A stretch of 26,414 nucleotides of DNA from an uncultured Anaerolineales bacterium (GCA_937928015.1 CALFXA010000109.1:1-26414); one strand, 5' to 3'; shown: positions 7,915 through 15,345, counted from the stretch's first letter. A program made the numbers and translations. The notes: generated by a model not told the origin, from the sequence alone.

Positions 7915-8187
7915 CATCCCGACAAAACCCAATGCCATCCCGAGTTCGTCGGGGTTCATTCCCTTTTTGTTTTCCCGCGAACCATCTTCGTCGGCAGGCT
8001 TCCTGATCTTGTAAGTCTGCCTCCTGACTTTGTCCGTTTCCATATCAAGCTTATCAGGACGCCTCCCAGGTTCGTTGGGATGCCGACTGATTTCGTCAGG
8101 ATGCGTCCCAACTTCCTCGGTACGCGTCCTGACTTTATTCGGGTGTATACCGCCCTTCTCGGGATGCATCCCAACTTTATCTACCGT
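7915..8187. repeat. Thirteen degenerate 21-bp tandem units
   Basis: The 561 bases between the RM gene and the next gene (7751-8311) hold no convincing gene but contain an exact-period array of 13 x 21 bp with no indels. The consensus unit is CATCCCGAC, TTC, GTCGGGATG, so the consensus is a palindrome with 9-bp arms; individual units pair only partly. Both strands stay open. The plus strand would encode heptads such as HPEFVGV, PPDFVRF, RPNFLGT and RPDFIRV (open from a GTG at 7792 to 8229). The minus strand would encode THPDEIS and RRPDKLD-like heptads, ending at 7747 and overlapping the RM start codon. C/T changes fall mainly at third positions of the plus frame (TTC/TTT, CCC/CCT), which mildly favours past or present coding on plus. 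Neither frame has a clear ribosome binding site, so no CDS is called. Confidence 0.85.
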
Positions 8188-8230
8188 CTTTTGCGCCGAA
8201 ACGTCCGTCGGCCCATAACAAACCTGTAAG

Positions 8231-8259
8231 TTGACTTTGCCTCGTCACTTGGGCATACT
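8231..8259 (+). promoter_or_regulatory. Sigma-70-like promoter for the small conserved gene at 8312
   Basis: TTGACT at 8231-8236 and CATACT at 8254-8259 are separated by 17 bases. The leader that follows contains a small hairpin (CTGGGG 8271-8276 with CCCCAG 8282-8287) before the AGGAGGA ribosome binding site. Confidence 0.55.
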
Positions 8260-8311
8260 AAAAGCAGGTTCTGGGGGCGCTCCCCAGGCAATTACCAAAT
8301 AGGAGGAACTC

Positions 8312-8665
8312 ATGACAGGCAAGACTTACCCGCTCAGCATCGTGGAAATTACCCGCAAGGTCGTGGACGCATGGAGAAAGATCAAAGCCGATCTCGCCCT
8401 CGGCGATCTGACCGCCGACATGCTGGCCGACGACCTGACCCAGGCCGAACCCATCGAAGCCGTCATCACCAGCCTGGAGAACCAGCTCACCGAAGCCCGC
8501 AACCACCGCGATGAACTGTACGCCCGCATGTGGGACCGCGTCAAACGCGTCCACTCGGGCATCAAGGGCATCTATGGTGACGACTCGCCCGAGTATGAAC
8601 TGGTGGGCGGCACCCGCAAGAGCGACCGCAAGCCTTCCGTCCGCAAGGCAAGGGTCAGCGCGTAG
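8312..8665 (+). CDS. Small conserved protein of unknown function
   Basis: 117 residues, mostly helical and charged, with no signal peptide or membrane segment. The start ATG follows a strong AGGAGGA eight bases upstream. The central region (about 50-85) looks like a helical hairpin, and the C-terminus carries HSGIKGIYGDDSPEYELVGG followed by a basic RKSDRKPSVRKARVSA tail. I recall similar GxYGDDSxEYExVGGTRxSxRK-type tails in small proteins from cyanobacteria and other bacteria, but I know of no function. It is monocistronic, with its own promoter-like sequence and a strong terminator. A structural or nucleic-acid-associated role would fit the basic tail, but that is a guess. Confidence 0.85.
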   Translation: MTGKTYPLSIVEITRKVVDAWRKIKADLALGDLTADMLADDLTQAEPIEAVITSLENQLTEARNHRDELYARMWDRVKRVHSGIKGIYGDDSPEYELVGGTRKSDRKPSVRKARVSA

Positions 8666-8682
8666 GCCCAAGTAACAACCCA

Positions 8683-8722
8683 AAGGCGCAGGTCCGCGAG
8701 TGGACCTGCGCCTTGTCTTTTC
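8683..8722 (+). terminator. Rho-independent terminator after the gene at 8312
   Basis: Perfect 13-bp stem (AAGGCGCAGGTCC at 8683-8695 with its complement at 8702-8714), 6-base loop, then GTCTTTTC. Confidence 0.88.
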
Positions 8723-8781
8723 TCAGAGCCCTCCGCGTTCATCCGTGCATTCCGTGCCATCCGTGTCCCATAGCCACCCAA

Positions 8782-8812
8782 CAAAAAAGGACGCTGACTC
8801 TCGTCAGCGTCC
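8782..8812 (-). terminator. Rho-independent terminator of scpB
   Basis: Perfect 10-bp stem GGACGCTGAC / GTCAGCGTCC with a 4-base loop. Read on the minus strand it is followed by six T (8783-8788). It ends the scpB transcript 33 bases after the stop codon. Confidence 0.9.
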
Positions 8813-8845
8813 CATCTTTCCTTTCTTATCTTTCCTCGCACCCCA

Positions 8846-9427
8846 TTATCCCTTCAACAACTCCACCTGCTTTTCCGCCTCAGGTTCGGGCAGGGCCAGC
8901 GGCGGCAGTTCGAGGATCGAGTTGATGCCGAAATGCTGCAGGAACTCGGGCGTGGTGGAATACAGGATCGGACGGCCAGGGCCGTCGGCGCGGCCCGACT
9001 CCATGATCAGGCCCTTGCCCAGCAGGCTCTTCATCATGCCGTCGCTGTTCACACCGCGCACCGCATCGATCTGCGGACGGGTGACAGGCTGCTGGTAGGC
9101 GATGATCGCCAGGGTCTCCAGGGCGGCGCGGCTCAGGTGGCTGACCGCTTCCAGGCCGAGGAAACGCTCCACCAGTCCGGCCAGTTCGGGGGCCGAGGTG
9201 AGCTGCACGCGCCCGCCGTGACGCTGCAAGCGCAGTCCGCGCGATTGCAGGGCTTCTTCCAATTCCTTCAATCCGCGCTCCACCACCGAATTGGTCACGT
9301 CCAGGGCGGCGGCCAGTTGCGCGGGCGCCACAGGCTCGGGCGCCACAAACAACAAGGCCTCCAATTTCACCGCCAGGGTGGGTTCTTCCTGCGGCGCGGG
9401 GGTCGGAGTGGTTTCAGAGTCGCTCAT
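8846..9427 (-). CDS. scpB: Segregation and condensation protein B
   Basis: 193 residues. ScpB is the paired winged-helix (kite) subunit that joins ScpA and SMC in the bacterial condensin complex for chromosome compaction and segregation. Recognised by the family sequence LEALLFVAPEPVAPAQLAAAL near the N-terminus and the highly conserved centre LSRAALETLAIIAYQQPVTR followed by IDAVRGVNSDGMMKSLLGKGLI. A proline/alanine-rich, negatively charged N-terminal stretch (about 1-17) and a C-terminal tail flank the two winged helices. I start it at the ATG 9427, with GGGAG about ten bases upstream, not at the in-frame TTG seven codons earlier. It ends at a strong terminator. scpA is not in the window; scpB stands alone here, divergent from the lipoprotein genes. 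Confidence 0.95.
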   Translation of the reverse strand: MSDSETTPTPAPQEEPTLAVKLEALLFVAPEPVAPAQLAAALDVTNSVVERGLKELEEALQSRGLRLQRHGGRVQLTSAPELAGLVERFLGLEAVSHLSRAALETLAIIAYQQPVTRPQIDAVRGVNSDGMMKSLLGKGLIMESGRADGPGRPILYSTTPEFLQHFGINSILELPPLALPEPEAEKQVELLKG

Positions 9428-9472
9428 GCTATAATTGCTCCCGTTCAAAAATAAGTGTTATCCATGATGCAC

Positions 9473-9521
9473 GGTGGTCGAGTAGCCCCGAGGGTTCTTC
9501 GAGGGGCATACTGAGACCATC
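9473..9521. repeat. Imperfect intergenic palindrome between scpB and the lipoprotein gene
   Basis: TGGTCGAGTAGCCCCGAG (9475-9492) and GAGGGGCATACTGAGACCA (9501-9519) form an imperfect inverted repeat with TGGTC, GAGTA and GCCCC blocks. It sits in the divergent intergenic region and is of the type that often recurs between genes in environmental bacteria. It has no U-run. It could also overlap promoters of either gene. Confidence 0.5.
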
Positions 9522-9589
9522 CATTTCAGGTTCAGTTTGACTTGTTGGCCTCGACGGAACGTCCTGACCAACGGAGTATTTATCGCAAA

Positions 9590-10153
9590 ATGAAGAAACT
9601 CGCCTTTCCATTCCTCATCTTGATCCTCGTGCTGGCCTCGCTGGCCTGCACGGTCTTCGTCGGCGGCCCCGACTACCCCGTCGAGGCCATCCCCGTCTCC
9701 ACGGAAGCCGCCCAGTCCATCCAGGACCAGGTCAAGCAAGCCATGGAAGCGGGCGCGGCTACGGGCGTCGTGTCCTTCCAGATCAACGAGTCCCAGCTCA
9801 CATCCTACCTGACCTACAAGCTGGCCGCGCAGACCGATCCGCTCATGACCAATCCCAAGGTCTTCCTGCGCGACGGCCAGATGCAGGTCTTCGGCAAGGC
9901 CCAGCGCGGCATGTTCGCGGCCAACGTGGCGGTCATTCTGGCCGTCGGCCTGGACGAAGCGGGCCTGCCCACCATGAAGGTGCTCTCCGCCGATTTCGGT
10001 CCGTTCGACGCGCCCGAGGGCCTCAATGGCGCCATCAGCAAGCTCATCAACGAGGCCTACACGGGTTCATTCGGACCCGTCGCCACGGGCTTTCGGCTCG
10101 AGTCGATCACCATCGCCGACGGGCTGATGACCGTCTCGGGGCGGATCAAATAG
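9590..10153 (+). CDS. Predicted lipoprotein or exported protein, unknown function
   Basis: 187 residues. The N-terminus MKKLAFPFLILILVLASLAC is a signal peptide ending in a lipobox-like Cys20; position -3 is Ser rather than Leu, so lipidation is likely but not certain. The mature part has a short linker followed by SFQINESQLTSYLTYKLAAQ and several amphipathic strands, ending in ITIADGLMTVSGRIK. This resembles exported lipid-binding or YpmS-like folds, but I do not recognise a family firmly. The start at ATG 9590 is preferred because translation from an upstream TTG adds residues before a normal signal peptide; a GGAG lies about 14 bases upstream, which is somewhat far. The next lipoprotein gene begins 23 bases later on the same strand, so the two probably form an operon and act at the cell surface. 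Confidence 0.8.
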   Translation: MKKLAFPFLILILVLASLACTVFVGGPDYPVEAIPVSTEAAQSIQDQVKQAMEAGAATGVVSFQINESQLTSYLTYKLAAQTDPLMTNPKVFLRDGQMQVFGKAQRGMFAANVAVILAVGLDEAGLPTMKVLSADFGPFDAPEGLNGAISKLINEAYTGSFGPVATGFRLESITIADGLMTVSGRIK

Positions 10154-10176
10154 CGGCCTGGATTATACCGCAGGAC

Positions 10177-11760
10177 ATGACCCGCTCTCTTCCCCTTCGC
10201 CTGCTCGCCGTTCTCCTGGCCGCCTCCCTGCTGTTGGCGGGCTGCCAGCTTCCGCAGTTCGGCGGCGAGATCACCATCACCCTCACCGCCGATAGTCAGA
10301 CCCGCTCCGTGCAGGTGCAGGCGGGCAGCACCGTGTTGCAGGCCCTGCAACAGGCGGGCGTGGCCCCTGGCGACCTCGACCGCGTCGAGCCGCCCTTCTA
10401 CACCGTGCTGAGCAATGGCGACCAGGTCAAGCTCATCCGCGTCAAAGAGGAATTCCAGACCGAGATCCAGGTCATCCCCTACGAGCGGCAGACCATCCGC
10501 AACGAGACCCTGGCCGAAGGTGAGACGCGCCTGGTGCAGGCGGGCGTCAACGGCCAGCAGGAGGTCACCATCCGCCGCATGACCGAGGACGGCGCCGAGA
10601 CGAGCAAGTCCATCGTCAAGACCGTAGTGCTGCAAGAGGCCGTGCCCGAGATCGTCATGGTCGGCGCGCAGACCTCCTTCACGCCCTTCAACATCCCTGG
10701 CAATCTGGTCTATCTGGCGGGCGGCAACGCCTGGGCCATGGACGGTTCCACTGCCAACCGCCGCCTGATCGTCAACACAGGCGACCTCGACGGGCGTGTC
10801 TTCATCCTCTCGCCCAGCGGCGAATACCTGATCTTCACGCGTAAGTCGAAGAAGCCCGCCGCCGAAGAGATCAATACGCTTTGGGCGGTGCGCGTCAACA
10901 ACACCACGCCCAAACCTGTCTACCTCGAAGCCAAAAACGTGATCCACTTTGCGGCCTGGATCCCAGGCACGAACTCGGTGGCCTATTCCACGGCCGAGCC
11001 GCGCGCCACGTCGCCTGGATGGCAGGCCAATAACGACCTGTGGCGAGTCAGCATCACAGGCGGCACGCCCCGCAAACTGCTGGACGCCTCCAGCGGCGGC
11101 GTGTATGGCTGGTGGGGTATGGGCTTCGCCTACTCAGCCGACGGCCGCCTGGCCTACATCCGCCCCGACGGACTTGGCCTAGTCGATCAGGACGGCGGCT
11201 ACCTCAAGCCGATGATGGACATCACGCCCTACAACACCCACAGTGATTGGGCCTGGATCCCTGGCCTGGCCTGGGGCTCGGACGGCAAGACGCTCTACGT
11301 CACCACCCACGCCCCCGCCCCCGCGCCCTACACCGACGAGGAATCGCCCTACTTCGACGTGAGCGCCGTCTCGCTCGAAAACAAGGTCACGGTCACGGTC
11401 GTGGCGCAAACGGGCATGTTCGCCTATCCCGCCGCCTCACCCATCCGTCAGAGCGGACAGGAGAAGGTCTATCAGGTGGCCTACCTGCAAGCCATCTTCC
11501 CCGACCAAAGCGAGACCAGCCGCTACCGCCTGGCCGTGATGGACCGCGACGGGTCGAACCGCCGCGTGTTATTCCCCCCGCAGGACTCGGGCGGCATCGA
11601 GCCGCAGACTCCCGCCTGGGCGCCCGATCCCATCCCAGGCCAGACAGGTGACTTCATCGCCGTGGTCTACCAGGGCAACCTGTGGATGATCGACAGCGGC
11701 AGCGGTCAGGCCTTCCAGGTGACGGGCGATGGCCTGATCACGAGAATCGATTGGAAATGA
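10177..11760 (+). CDS. Lipoprotein with DUF348, G5 and TolB-like propeller regions
   Basis: 527 residues. The signal peptide has a clean lipobox LAGC (Cys23). Residues about 31-80 look like a DUF348 ubiquitin-like fold (TADSQTRSVQVQAGSTVLQA, GDQVKLIRV). About 95-165 form a G5 domain (IQVIPYERQTIRNETLAEGE, then GQQEVTIRRM and the VVLQEAVPEIV ending). From about 175 to the end is a WD40/TolB-like beta-propeller with repeated blades such as FILSPSGEYLIFTRK, LWRVSITGGTPRKLL, LAWGSDGKTLYVTT and LAVMDRDGSNRRVLF. DUF348 and G5 usually occur in cell-wall proteins such as YabE/Rpf relatives, where G5 is thought to bind polysaccharide. Fusion to a propeller is unusual and suggests a surface glycan-binding or envelope sensing role. 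It follows another lipoprotein gene by 23 bases. Confidence 0.9.
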   Translation: MTRSLPLRLLAVLLAASLLLAGCQLPQFGGEITITLTADSQTRSVQVQAGSTVLQALQQAGVAPGDLDRVEPPFYTVLSNGDQVKLIRVKEEFQTEIQVIPYERQTIRNETLAEGETRLVQAGVNGQQEVTIRRMTEDGAETSKSIVKTVVLQEAVPEIVMVGAQTSFTPFNIPGNLVYLAGGNAWAMDGSTANRRLIVNTGDLDGRVFILSPSGEYLIFTRKSKKPAAEEINTLWAVRVNNTTPKPVYLEAKNVIHFAAWIPGTNSVAYSTAEPRATSPGWQANNDLWRVSITGGTPRKLLDASSGGVYGWWGMGFAYSADGRLAYIRPDGLGLVDQDGGYLKPMMDITPYNTHSDWAWIPGLAWGSDGKTLYVTTHAPAPAPYTDEESPYFDVSAVSLENKVTVTVVAQTGMFAYPAASPIRQSGQEKVYQVAYLQAIFPDQSETSRYRLAVMDRDGSNRRVLFPPQDSGGIEPQTPAWAPDPIPGQTGDFIAVVYQGNLWMIDSGSGQAFQVTGDGLITRIDWK

Positions 11761-11828
11761 TAGTCCCCTGCAACAGTCAATTACCTGGGCAGCGGTAAAA
11801 TATCCGAAAAGAACGAGAAAGAGGACAT

Positions 11829-12788
11829 ATGCGCATTTTGATCACGGGAGCCGCGGGATTTCTCGGCTCTCATTTATGTGACCGCCTGCTGGCGGAGGGG
11901 CACGAAGTCATCGGGCTCGATAATTTCATCACGGGCAACCCCGAGAATATCGCCCACCTGATGGGCAACCAGAAATTCTCCTTCTACAAGCACGATGTCT
12001 CGAACTACATCTTCGTGCGCGGCAAGGTGGACGCCGTTCTGCATTTCGCTTCGCCCGCCAGCCCCAATCCACAATCGCCCTCGGGCTACTTCAACCTGCC
12101 GATCCAGACCATGAAGGCGGGCGCGCTCGGCACGCACAACTGCCTGGGCGTGGCCCGCGCCCACAACGCGCGCTTCCTGCTGGCCTCCACCAGTGAGATC
12201 TATGGCGACCCCGCCGTCCACCCGCAAAACGAAAGCTATACAGGCAATGTGGACCCCGTGGGGACGCGTGCTGTCTATGACGAGGCCAAACGTTTCGCCG
12301 AATCTCTGACGATGGCCTATCACCGCGCCCACAACTTGGATACGCGCATCGTGCGCATCTTCAACACCTACGGTCCGCGCATGGACCTGGAAGATGGCCG
12401 CGCCCTGCCCAACCTGCTCAAGCAGGCCCTGCTCGGGCAGCCGCTCACCGTCTATGGCGAGGGCAAGCAGACCCGTTCCTTCTGTTACGTGGATGATCTG
12501 GTCGAGGGCATCGTCTGTCTGCTGTACTCGAACGAGCACATGCCCGTCAATATCGGCAACCCGCGTGAGATGAGCATCCTGCAATTTGCCGAGGCCATCA
12601 ACCGCATCACGGGCAACCAGGCGGGCATCACTTATGTCCCCGATGCGCGCAGCGCCCGCGATCCGCAGCGCCGCCAACCTGACATCACCCGCGCCCGCGA
12701 GATCCTGCGCTGGGAGCCCGTTGTGGACCTGGATGAAGGCATCCGCCGCACCATCCCGTACTTCAGACAAAGGCTGGAAATTGCATGA
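11829..12788 (+). CDS. NAD-dependent epimerase/dehydratase, UDP-glucuronate decarboxylase-like
   Basis: 319 residues, an extended short-chain dehydrogenase. The Rossmann motif GAAGFLG is at 7-13. The catalytic set is TSEIYGDP (Thr121, Glu123) and YxxxK (Tyr150, Lys154). The sequence around it ([45 protein letters not shown]) is closest to UDP-xylose synthase, which oxidises UDP-glucuronate, decarboxylates it and re-reduces it to UDP-xylose. The Glu is typical of decarboxylases. A TDP-glucose dehydratase or other UDP-sugar epimerase remains possible. The ribosome binding site is AGAGGA before ATG 11829, and a TAAAAT -10-like box lies at 11796-11801 without a clear -35. The stop overlaps the start of the GtrA gene by 4 bases (ATGA), so the two are translationally coupled and probably serve envelope glycan synthesis. 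Confidence 0.9.
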   Translation: MRILITGAAGFLGSHLCDRLLAEGHEVIGLDNFITGNPENIAHLMGNQKFSFYKHDVSNYIFVRGKVDAVLHFASPASPNPQSPSGYFNLPIQTMKAGALGTHNCLGVARAHNARFLLASTSEIYGDPAVHPQNESYTGNVDPVGTRAVYDEAKRFAESLTMAYHRAHNLDTRIVRIFNTYGPRMDLEDGRALPNLLKQALLGQPLTVYGEGKQTRSFCYVDDLVEGIVCLLYSNEHMPVNIGNPREMSILQFAEAINRITGNQAGITYVPDARSARDPQRRQPDITRAREILRWEPVVDLDEGIRRTIPYFRQRLEIA

Positions 12789-13237
12789 TCCTGACGAACC
12801 AAAAGGAGCGATCCCGTTTTCTGCGCTTTGCCGTGGTGGGAGCCTTCGGCGCGGTCGTAGACTTCGGGGTGATGAACCTGCTCACGCATTATCTCGACAT
12901 GCCGCTGGTCATCGCAGGCACGATCTCCTTCACCTGCGCCGTGCTCAGCAACTTCACCTGGAACCGCTACTGGACCTATCCCGAATCGCGTTCACGTCCA
13001 CTGATGCATCAACTGGGCATGTTCTTCCTGGTCAACACCGCGGGCGTGCTCATCCGCATCCCCATCCTGCACTTCGTCGAGCCGATCCTGCTGCGCTTCT
13101 TCGAAGATAGCGCCCACCTCAATCACCTCTCGGCCGATTTCCTGGCCCGCAACGGCACCCTGGCCCTGGCGGTGGGAATTGTAATGTTATGGAATTACTT
13201 CATCAATCGCCACTGGACGTATAATGATATCGAGTAA
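12785..13237 (+). CDS. GtrA-family membrane protein
   Basis: 150 residues with four predicted membrane helices (about 12-32, 40-60, 75-97 and 120-140). The family signature is present: [19 protein letters not shown] at the start of helix 1, the internal FTWNRYWTY and the C-terminal [10 protein letters not shown]. GtrA proteins are thought to move or stabilise polyprenyl-phosphate-linked sugars across the membrane for glycan or O-antigen modification. Its start overlaps the stop of the UDP-glucuronate decarboxylase-like gene (ATGA). This implies that the sugar nucleotide made by that enzyme feeds a lipid-linked sugar pathway involving this protein. Confidence 0.93.
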   Translation: MILTNQKERSRFLRFAVVGAFGAVVDFGVMNLLTHYLDMPLVIAGTISFTCAVLSNFTWNRYWTYPESRSRPLMHQLGMFFLVNTAGVLIRIPILHFVEPILLRFFEDSAHLNHLSADFLARNGTLALAVGIVMLWNYFINRHWTYNDIE

Positions 13238-13248
13238 AAAAGATATCC

Positions 13249-13629
13249 ATGGATAAACCTGCGCAAAAGATCATTCCGATATATACGTCCAAGGGCGACG
13301 TCGAGGCTTTCCTCTCGTACCCACACATCTTCAATCGCACAGGCGATTGGATCGGGTGGGTGACTCCCAAACGGGAGGTCTATTCCGTGTTGGGATATTA
13401 CGTCGGATACCTCACCAACGATCCGCGCATCCTGCGGAAACGGGCCACCAGTACCCTCAAACCGCGCCTTACCCCGCCCCCGCCCCCCGAGCGGATTCGC
13501 TTGCCCGCCTCGGTCCCGCTGGCTCCCATGATGAGCGAGTTGACCTACAGCCTGGTGGACGTCCTCATGGAAGAAGCCGAGCGTTTGCACACCGTCGAGA
13601 CAGGCGAATTTCGCGAAGACCTGGATTGA
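13249..13629 (+). CDS. Small conserved protein of unknown function
   Basis: 126 residues, no signal peptide or membrane helix. The N-terminal half has short beta-like segments: IPIYTSKGDVEAFL, RTGDWIGWV, REVYSVLGYYVGYLT and then DPRILRKR. The repeated 'GxWIGWV ... VYSVxGxYVGYL' pattern is one I associate with conserved hypothetical proteins of Chloroflexota and cyanobacteria. A proline-rich linker (PPPPPE) joins it to a helical, acidic C-terminus. It lies 11 bases after the GtrA gene with only a weak ribosome binding site, so it may be read from the same transcript. I cannot assign a function. Confidence 0.8.
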   Translation: MDKPAQKIIPIYTSKGDVEAFLSYPHIFNRTGDWIGWVTPKREVYSVLGYYVGYLTNDPRILRKRATSTLKPRLTPPPPPERIRLPASVPLAPMMSELTYSLVDVLMEEAERLHTVETGEFREDLD

Positions 13630-13651
13630 TAATGCTCTCCATTTTCCACTT

Positions 13652-13677
13652 AGCCGCCGTCCTGGCGGCTTTCTGTC
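13652..13677 (+). terminator. Candidate weak terminator
   Basis: A 7-bp stem AGCCGCC / GGCGGCT with a 5-base loop, followed by TTCTGTC. The U-run is poor, so it may only attenuate transcription into the thioesterase gene. Confidence 0.5.
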
Positions 13678-13688
13678 AAAGGTAAACA

Positions 13689-14162
13689 ATGTCCCCCATT
13701 TTGGATCCCAAACCCGTCCGCGCCTCGCGCATCAGCATCGCCCAATTGATGCAGCCCGAACACGCCAACAATCTGGGCAACGTCCACGGCGGATGGATCA
13801 TGAAACTGGTGGATGAGGCGGGCGCACTGGCCTGCATGCGTCACGCGGGCCGCCGCGTCGTGACCGTTGCCATCGACTCGATGGTCTTCCGCCAGCCCAT
13901 CCGCATCGGCGACCTGGTCATTCTCAACGCCGAAGTGACCTACACGGGCCGTTCCAGCGTGGAGGCCGAAGTGCAGGTGGTGGCCGAGAATCCCGTCACG
14001 GGTGAACGGACACACACCAACACCGCATACCTCGTCTACGTCGGCCTGGACGACGCGGGCAACCCTACCTCCATTCCGCCCGTCCAGGCCGAGACCGAGG
14101 ACGAAGCAAAGAAGCTCGATGAAGGCAGGGAACGCCAGAAGCGGCGCTTGCAAAACAAGTAA
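13689..14162 (+). CDS. Acyl-CoA thioesterase, hotdog fold (YciA/BFIT type)
   Basis: 157 residues with a single hotdog domain. The signature NLGNVHGGWIMKLVDEAGAL (29-48) contains the conserved Asn31, His33 and Asp42 of the acyl-CoA hydrolase family. The central helix and strands then run through TVAIDSMVFRQPIRIGDLVI and HTNTAYLVYVGLD. The protein should hydrolyse acyl-CoA to free acid and CoA in the cytoplasm; substrate length cannot be told from sequence. A charged C-terminal extension rich in Glu and Lys (about 135-157) follows the fold. The start has AAAGGT upstream. A strong terminator closes the gene, so it may be the last gene of its transcript. Confidence 0.9.
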   Translation: MSPILDPKPVRASRISIAQLMQPEHANNLGNVHGGWIMKLVDEAGALACMRHAGRRVVTVAIDSMVFRQPIRIGDLVILNAEVTYTGRSSVEAEVQVVAENPVTGERTHTNTAYLVYVGLDDAGNPTSIPPVQAETEDEAKKLDEGRERQKRRLQNK

Positions 14163-14172
14163 AAGTGGAAAC

Positions 14173-14200
14173 AACCGCTCTCCCAGAGCGGTTTCTTTTC
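14173..14200 (+). terminator. Rho-independent terminator after the thioesterase gene
   Basis: A 9-bp perfect stem AACCGCTCT / AGAGCGGTT with loop CCC, followed by TCTTTTC. It lies 11 bases after the stop codon and just before the folB ribosome binding site. Confidence 0.85.
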
Positions 14201-14213
14201 TCAGGAGGTTTCG

Positions 14214-14570
14214 ATGGACAAGATCATCATCAAGGATCTGCTGGCTCGCGGCGTGATCGGCGTCAACGATTGGGAACGTAAGATCCGCCAGGATATTTTG
14301 ATCAATATCGAGGTATTTACCGACACCCGCCGCGCCGCCGAGACGGACAGCATCGACGATTGCGTCAGCTATAGCGACCTCGCAAAAAAGGTATTGGCTC
14401 ATGCGGAGAACACTGGGCGCTTCACTGTGGAGGCGTTGGCCAATGATCTGGCGAAGCTCTGTCTGGCCGAAAAGGGTGTCGAGCGCGTGACAGTCCGCGT
14501 GGAAAAGCCAGGCGCGGTCCGCTTCGCCAAGTCGGTGGGGGTGGAAATCGAACGCGGCCGCGAGGAATAA
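14214..14570 (+). CDS. folB: Dihydroneopterin aldolase
   Basis: 118 residues, the usual length for FolB. It converts 7,8-dihydroneopterin to 6-hydroxymethyl-7,8-dihydropterin and glycolaldehyde in folate synthesis. Recognised by the N-terminal strand MDKIIIKDLLARGVIGVNDW (ending in the family's GV-xxxE/W loop with NDWER), the helix DSIDDCVSYSDLAKKV, FTVEALANDLAKLCL and the C-terminal strands VTVRVEKPGAVRFAKSVGVE. The catalytic Lys is in EKPGAVRFAKSVGV. The start has a strong AGGAGG six bases upstream. It sits between a terminator for the previous gene and a convergent folE, an upstream enzyme of the same pathway. The paired location suggests a split pterin locus. Confidence 0.93.
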   Translation: MDKIIIKDLLARGVIGVNDWERKIRQDILINIEVFTDTRRAAETDSIDDCVSYSDLAKKVLAHAENTGRFTVEALANDLAKLCLAEKGVERVTVRVEKPGAVRFAKSVGVEIERGREE

Positions 14571-14600
14571 AAAAAACTTACGCACAGGACGTCCTGTGCG
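14569..14600 (-). terminator. Terminator of folE
   Basis: A perfect 20-bp palindrome (CGCACAGGAC / GTCCTGTGCG, 14581-14600). Read on the minus strand it is followed by TAAG and eight T. It ends folE before the convergent folB. Confidence 0.8.
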
Positions 14601-14654
14601 CAAGGAGTATAGGAGCCTGCATGAGGGTCAGGAGCAGGCCAAGGTCCAGAAGCT

Positions 14655-15284
14655 TTAAAGTCGCAGCGGACCCGATCCGCGGCTGATGTTATCCAGAAAT
14701 TCCTGCCGCGTCGCCAGGTTGGCACGGAAGGCGCCGTGCATGGCGGAAGTCGTCATGCGCGCATCGTGTTTCCTCACGCCGCGCATCATCGAGCACAGGT
14801 GCATGGCCTCGATCACCACCGCCACGCCCTGCGGCTTGAGCAGGTCGCGCAGAAAATCGGCGATCTGGCGGGTCATACGCTCCTGCACTTGTAGGCGGCG
14901 GGCGTACATATCCACAATGCGGGGAATCTTGGAGAGTCCCAGAACCTTGCCCGCAGGGATGTAGGCCACGTGAGCGCGGCCGATGAAAGGCAGCATGTGG
15001 TGTTCGCACAGGCTGTAGAACTCAATGTCGCGCACAATCACCATCTCGTCATAACGGATCTCGAACAGCGCGCCATTGACGATGGCTTGTGGGTCCGTCT
15101 GGTAACCGCTCAGTAATTCGCCGAACATACGCGCCACACGGCGCGGCGTGGATTGTAACCCTTCGCGCTGGGTATCTTCCCCAAGCGCCTTTAATAATTG
15201 GGTCACCGCCTGTTGGGCGGCAGCCTCGTCGATGGCGCCAGGCATGGGCTTCTCGCCATCTAATTCATCGTCGAAATCTGTCAT
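14655..15284 (-). CDS. folE: GTP cyclohydrolase I (type IA)
   Basis: 209 residues. Converts GTP to 7,8-dihydroneopterin triphosphate, the first step of folate and other pterin pathways. The zinc ligands are visible as SLCEHH (Cys93, His96) and HLCSMMRG (Cys164). The conserved run [20 protein letters not shown] and the [14 protein letters not shown] helix confirm the family. An acidic N-terminal extension (1-25) precedes the enzyme core. GGAG seven bases upstream supports ATG 15284. It follows hpf on the same strand with a terminator-like hairpin between them, so it may be partly uncoupled from the comF-hpf transcript. The residues IGRAHV here are native FolE, not the adapter peptide seen at the left edge. 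Confidence 0.97.
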   Translation of the reverse strand: MTDFDDELDGEKPMPGAIDEAAAQQAVTQLLKALGEDTQREGLQSTPRRVARMFGELLSGYQTDPQAIVNGALFEIRYDEMVIVRDIEFYSLCEHHMLPFIGRAHVAYIPAGKVLGLSKIPRIVDMYARRLQVQERMTRQIADFLRDLLKPQGVAVVIEAMHLCSMMRGVRKHDARMTTSAMHGAFRANLATRQEFLDNISRGSGPLRL

Positions 15285-15301
15285 TCAGTGCTCCGAAAGA
15301 A

Positions 15302-15325
15302 ATGGCCCAGCTCCCGCTGGGCCAT
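15302..15325 (-). terminator. Candidate terminator between hpf and folE
   Basis: A 9-bp stem ATGGCCCAG / CTGGGCCAT with a 6-base loop. Read on the minus strand it is followed by TTTCTTTC, an interrupted U-run. It is probably a partial terminator for hpf. Confidence 0.65.
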
Positions 15326-15345
15326 AAGTGTTTGCAGGATCGGGG

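Noticed and set aside
7747..8169. A 140-residue minus-strand protein overlapping the RM start codon (ATGA)
   Set aside because: The overlap looks like translational coupling, but the frame is the mirror image of the repeat array, has Glu/Lys swaps where the plus frame has silent changes, and has no ribosome binding site.
7915..8187. A CRISPR array
   Set aside because: The units are contiguous 21-mers with no unique spacers, and no cas genes are near.
7792..8229. A 145-residue plus-strand protein of heptad repeats
   Set aside because: It starts with GTG inside a palindrome without a ribosome binding site, and the opposite strand is equally open because the repeat unit is palindromic. It is kept as a repeat array.
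14967..14990. The peptide IGRAHV inside FolE, the same as the adapter-derived tail at the left edge
   Set aside because: The DNA here differs from the adapter, and [11 protein letters not shown] is a conserved native stretch of GTP cyclohydrolase I. It is a coincidence, not contamination.
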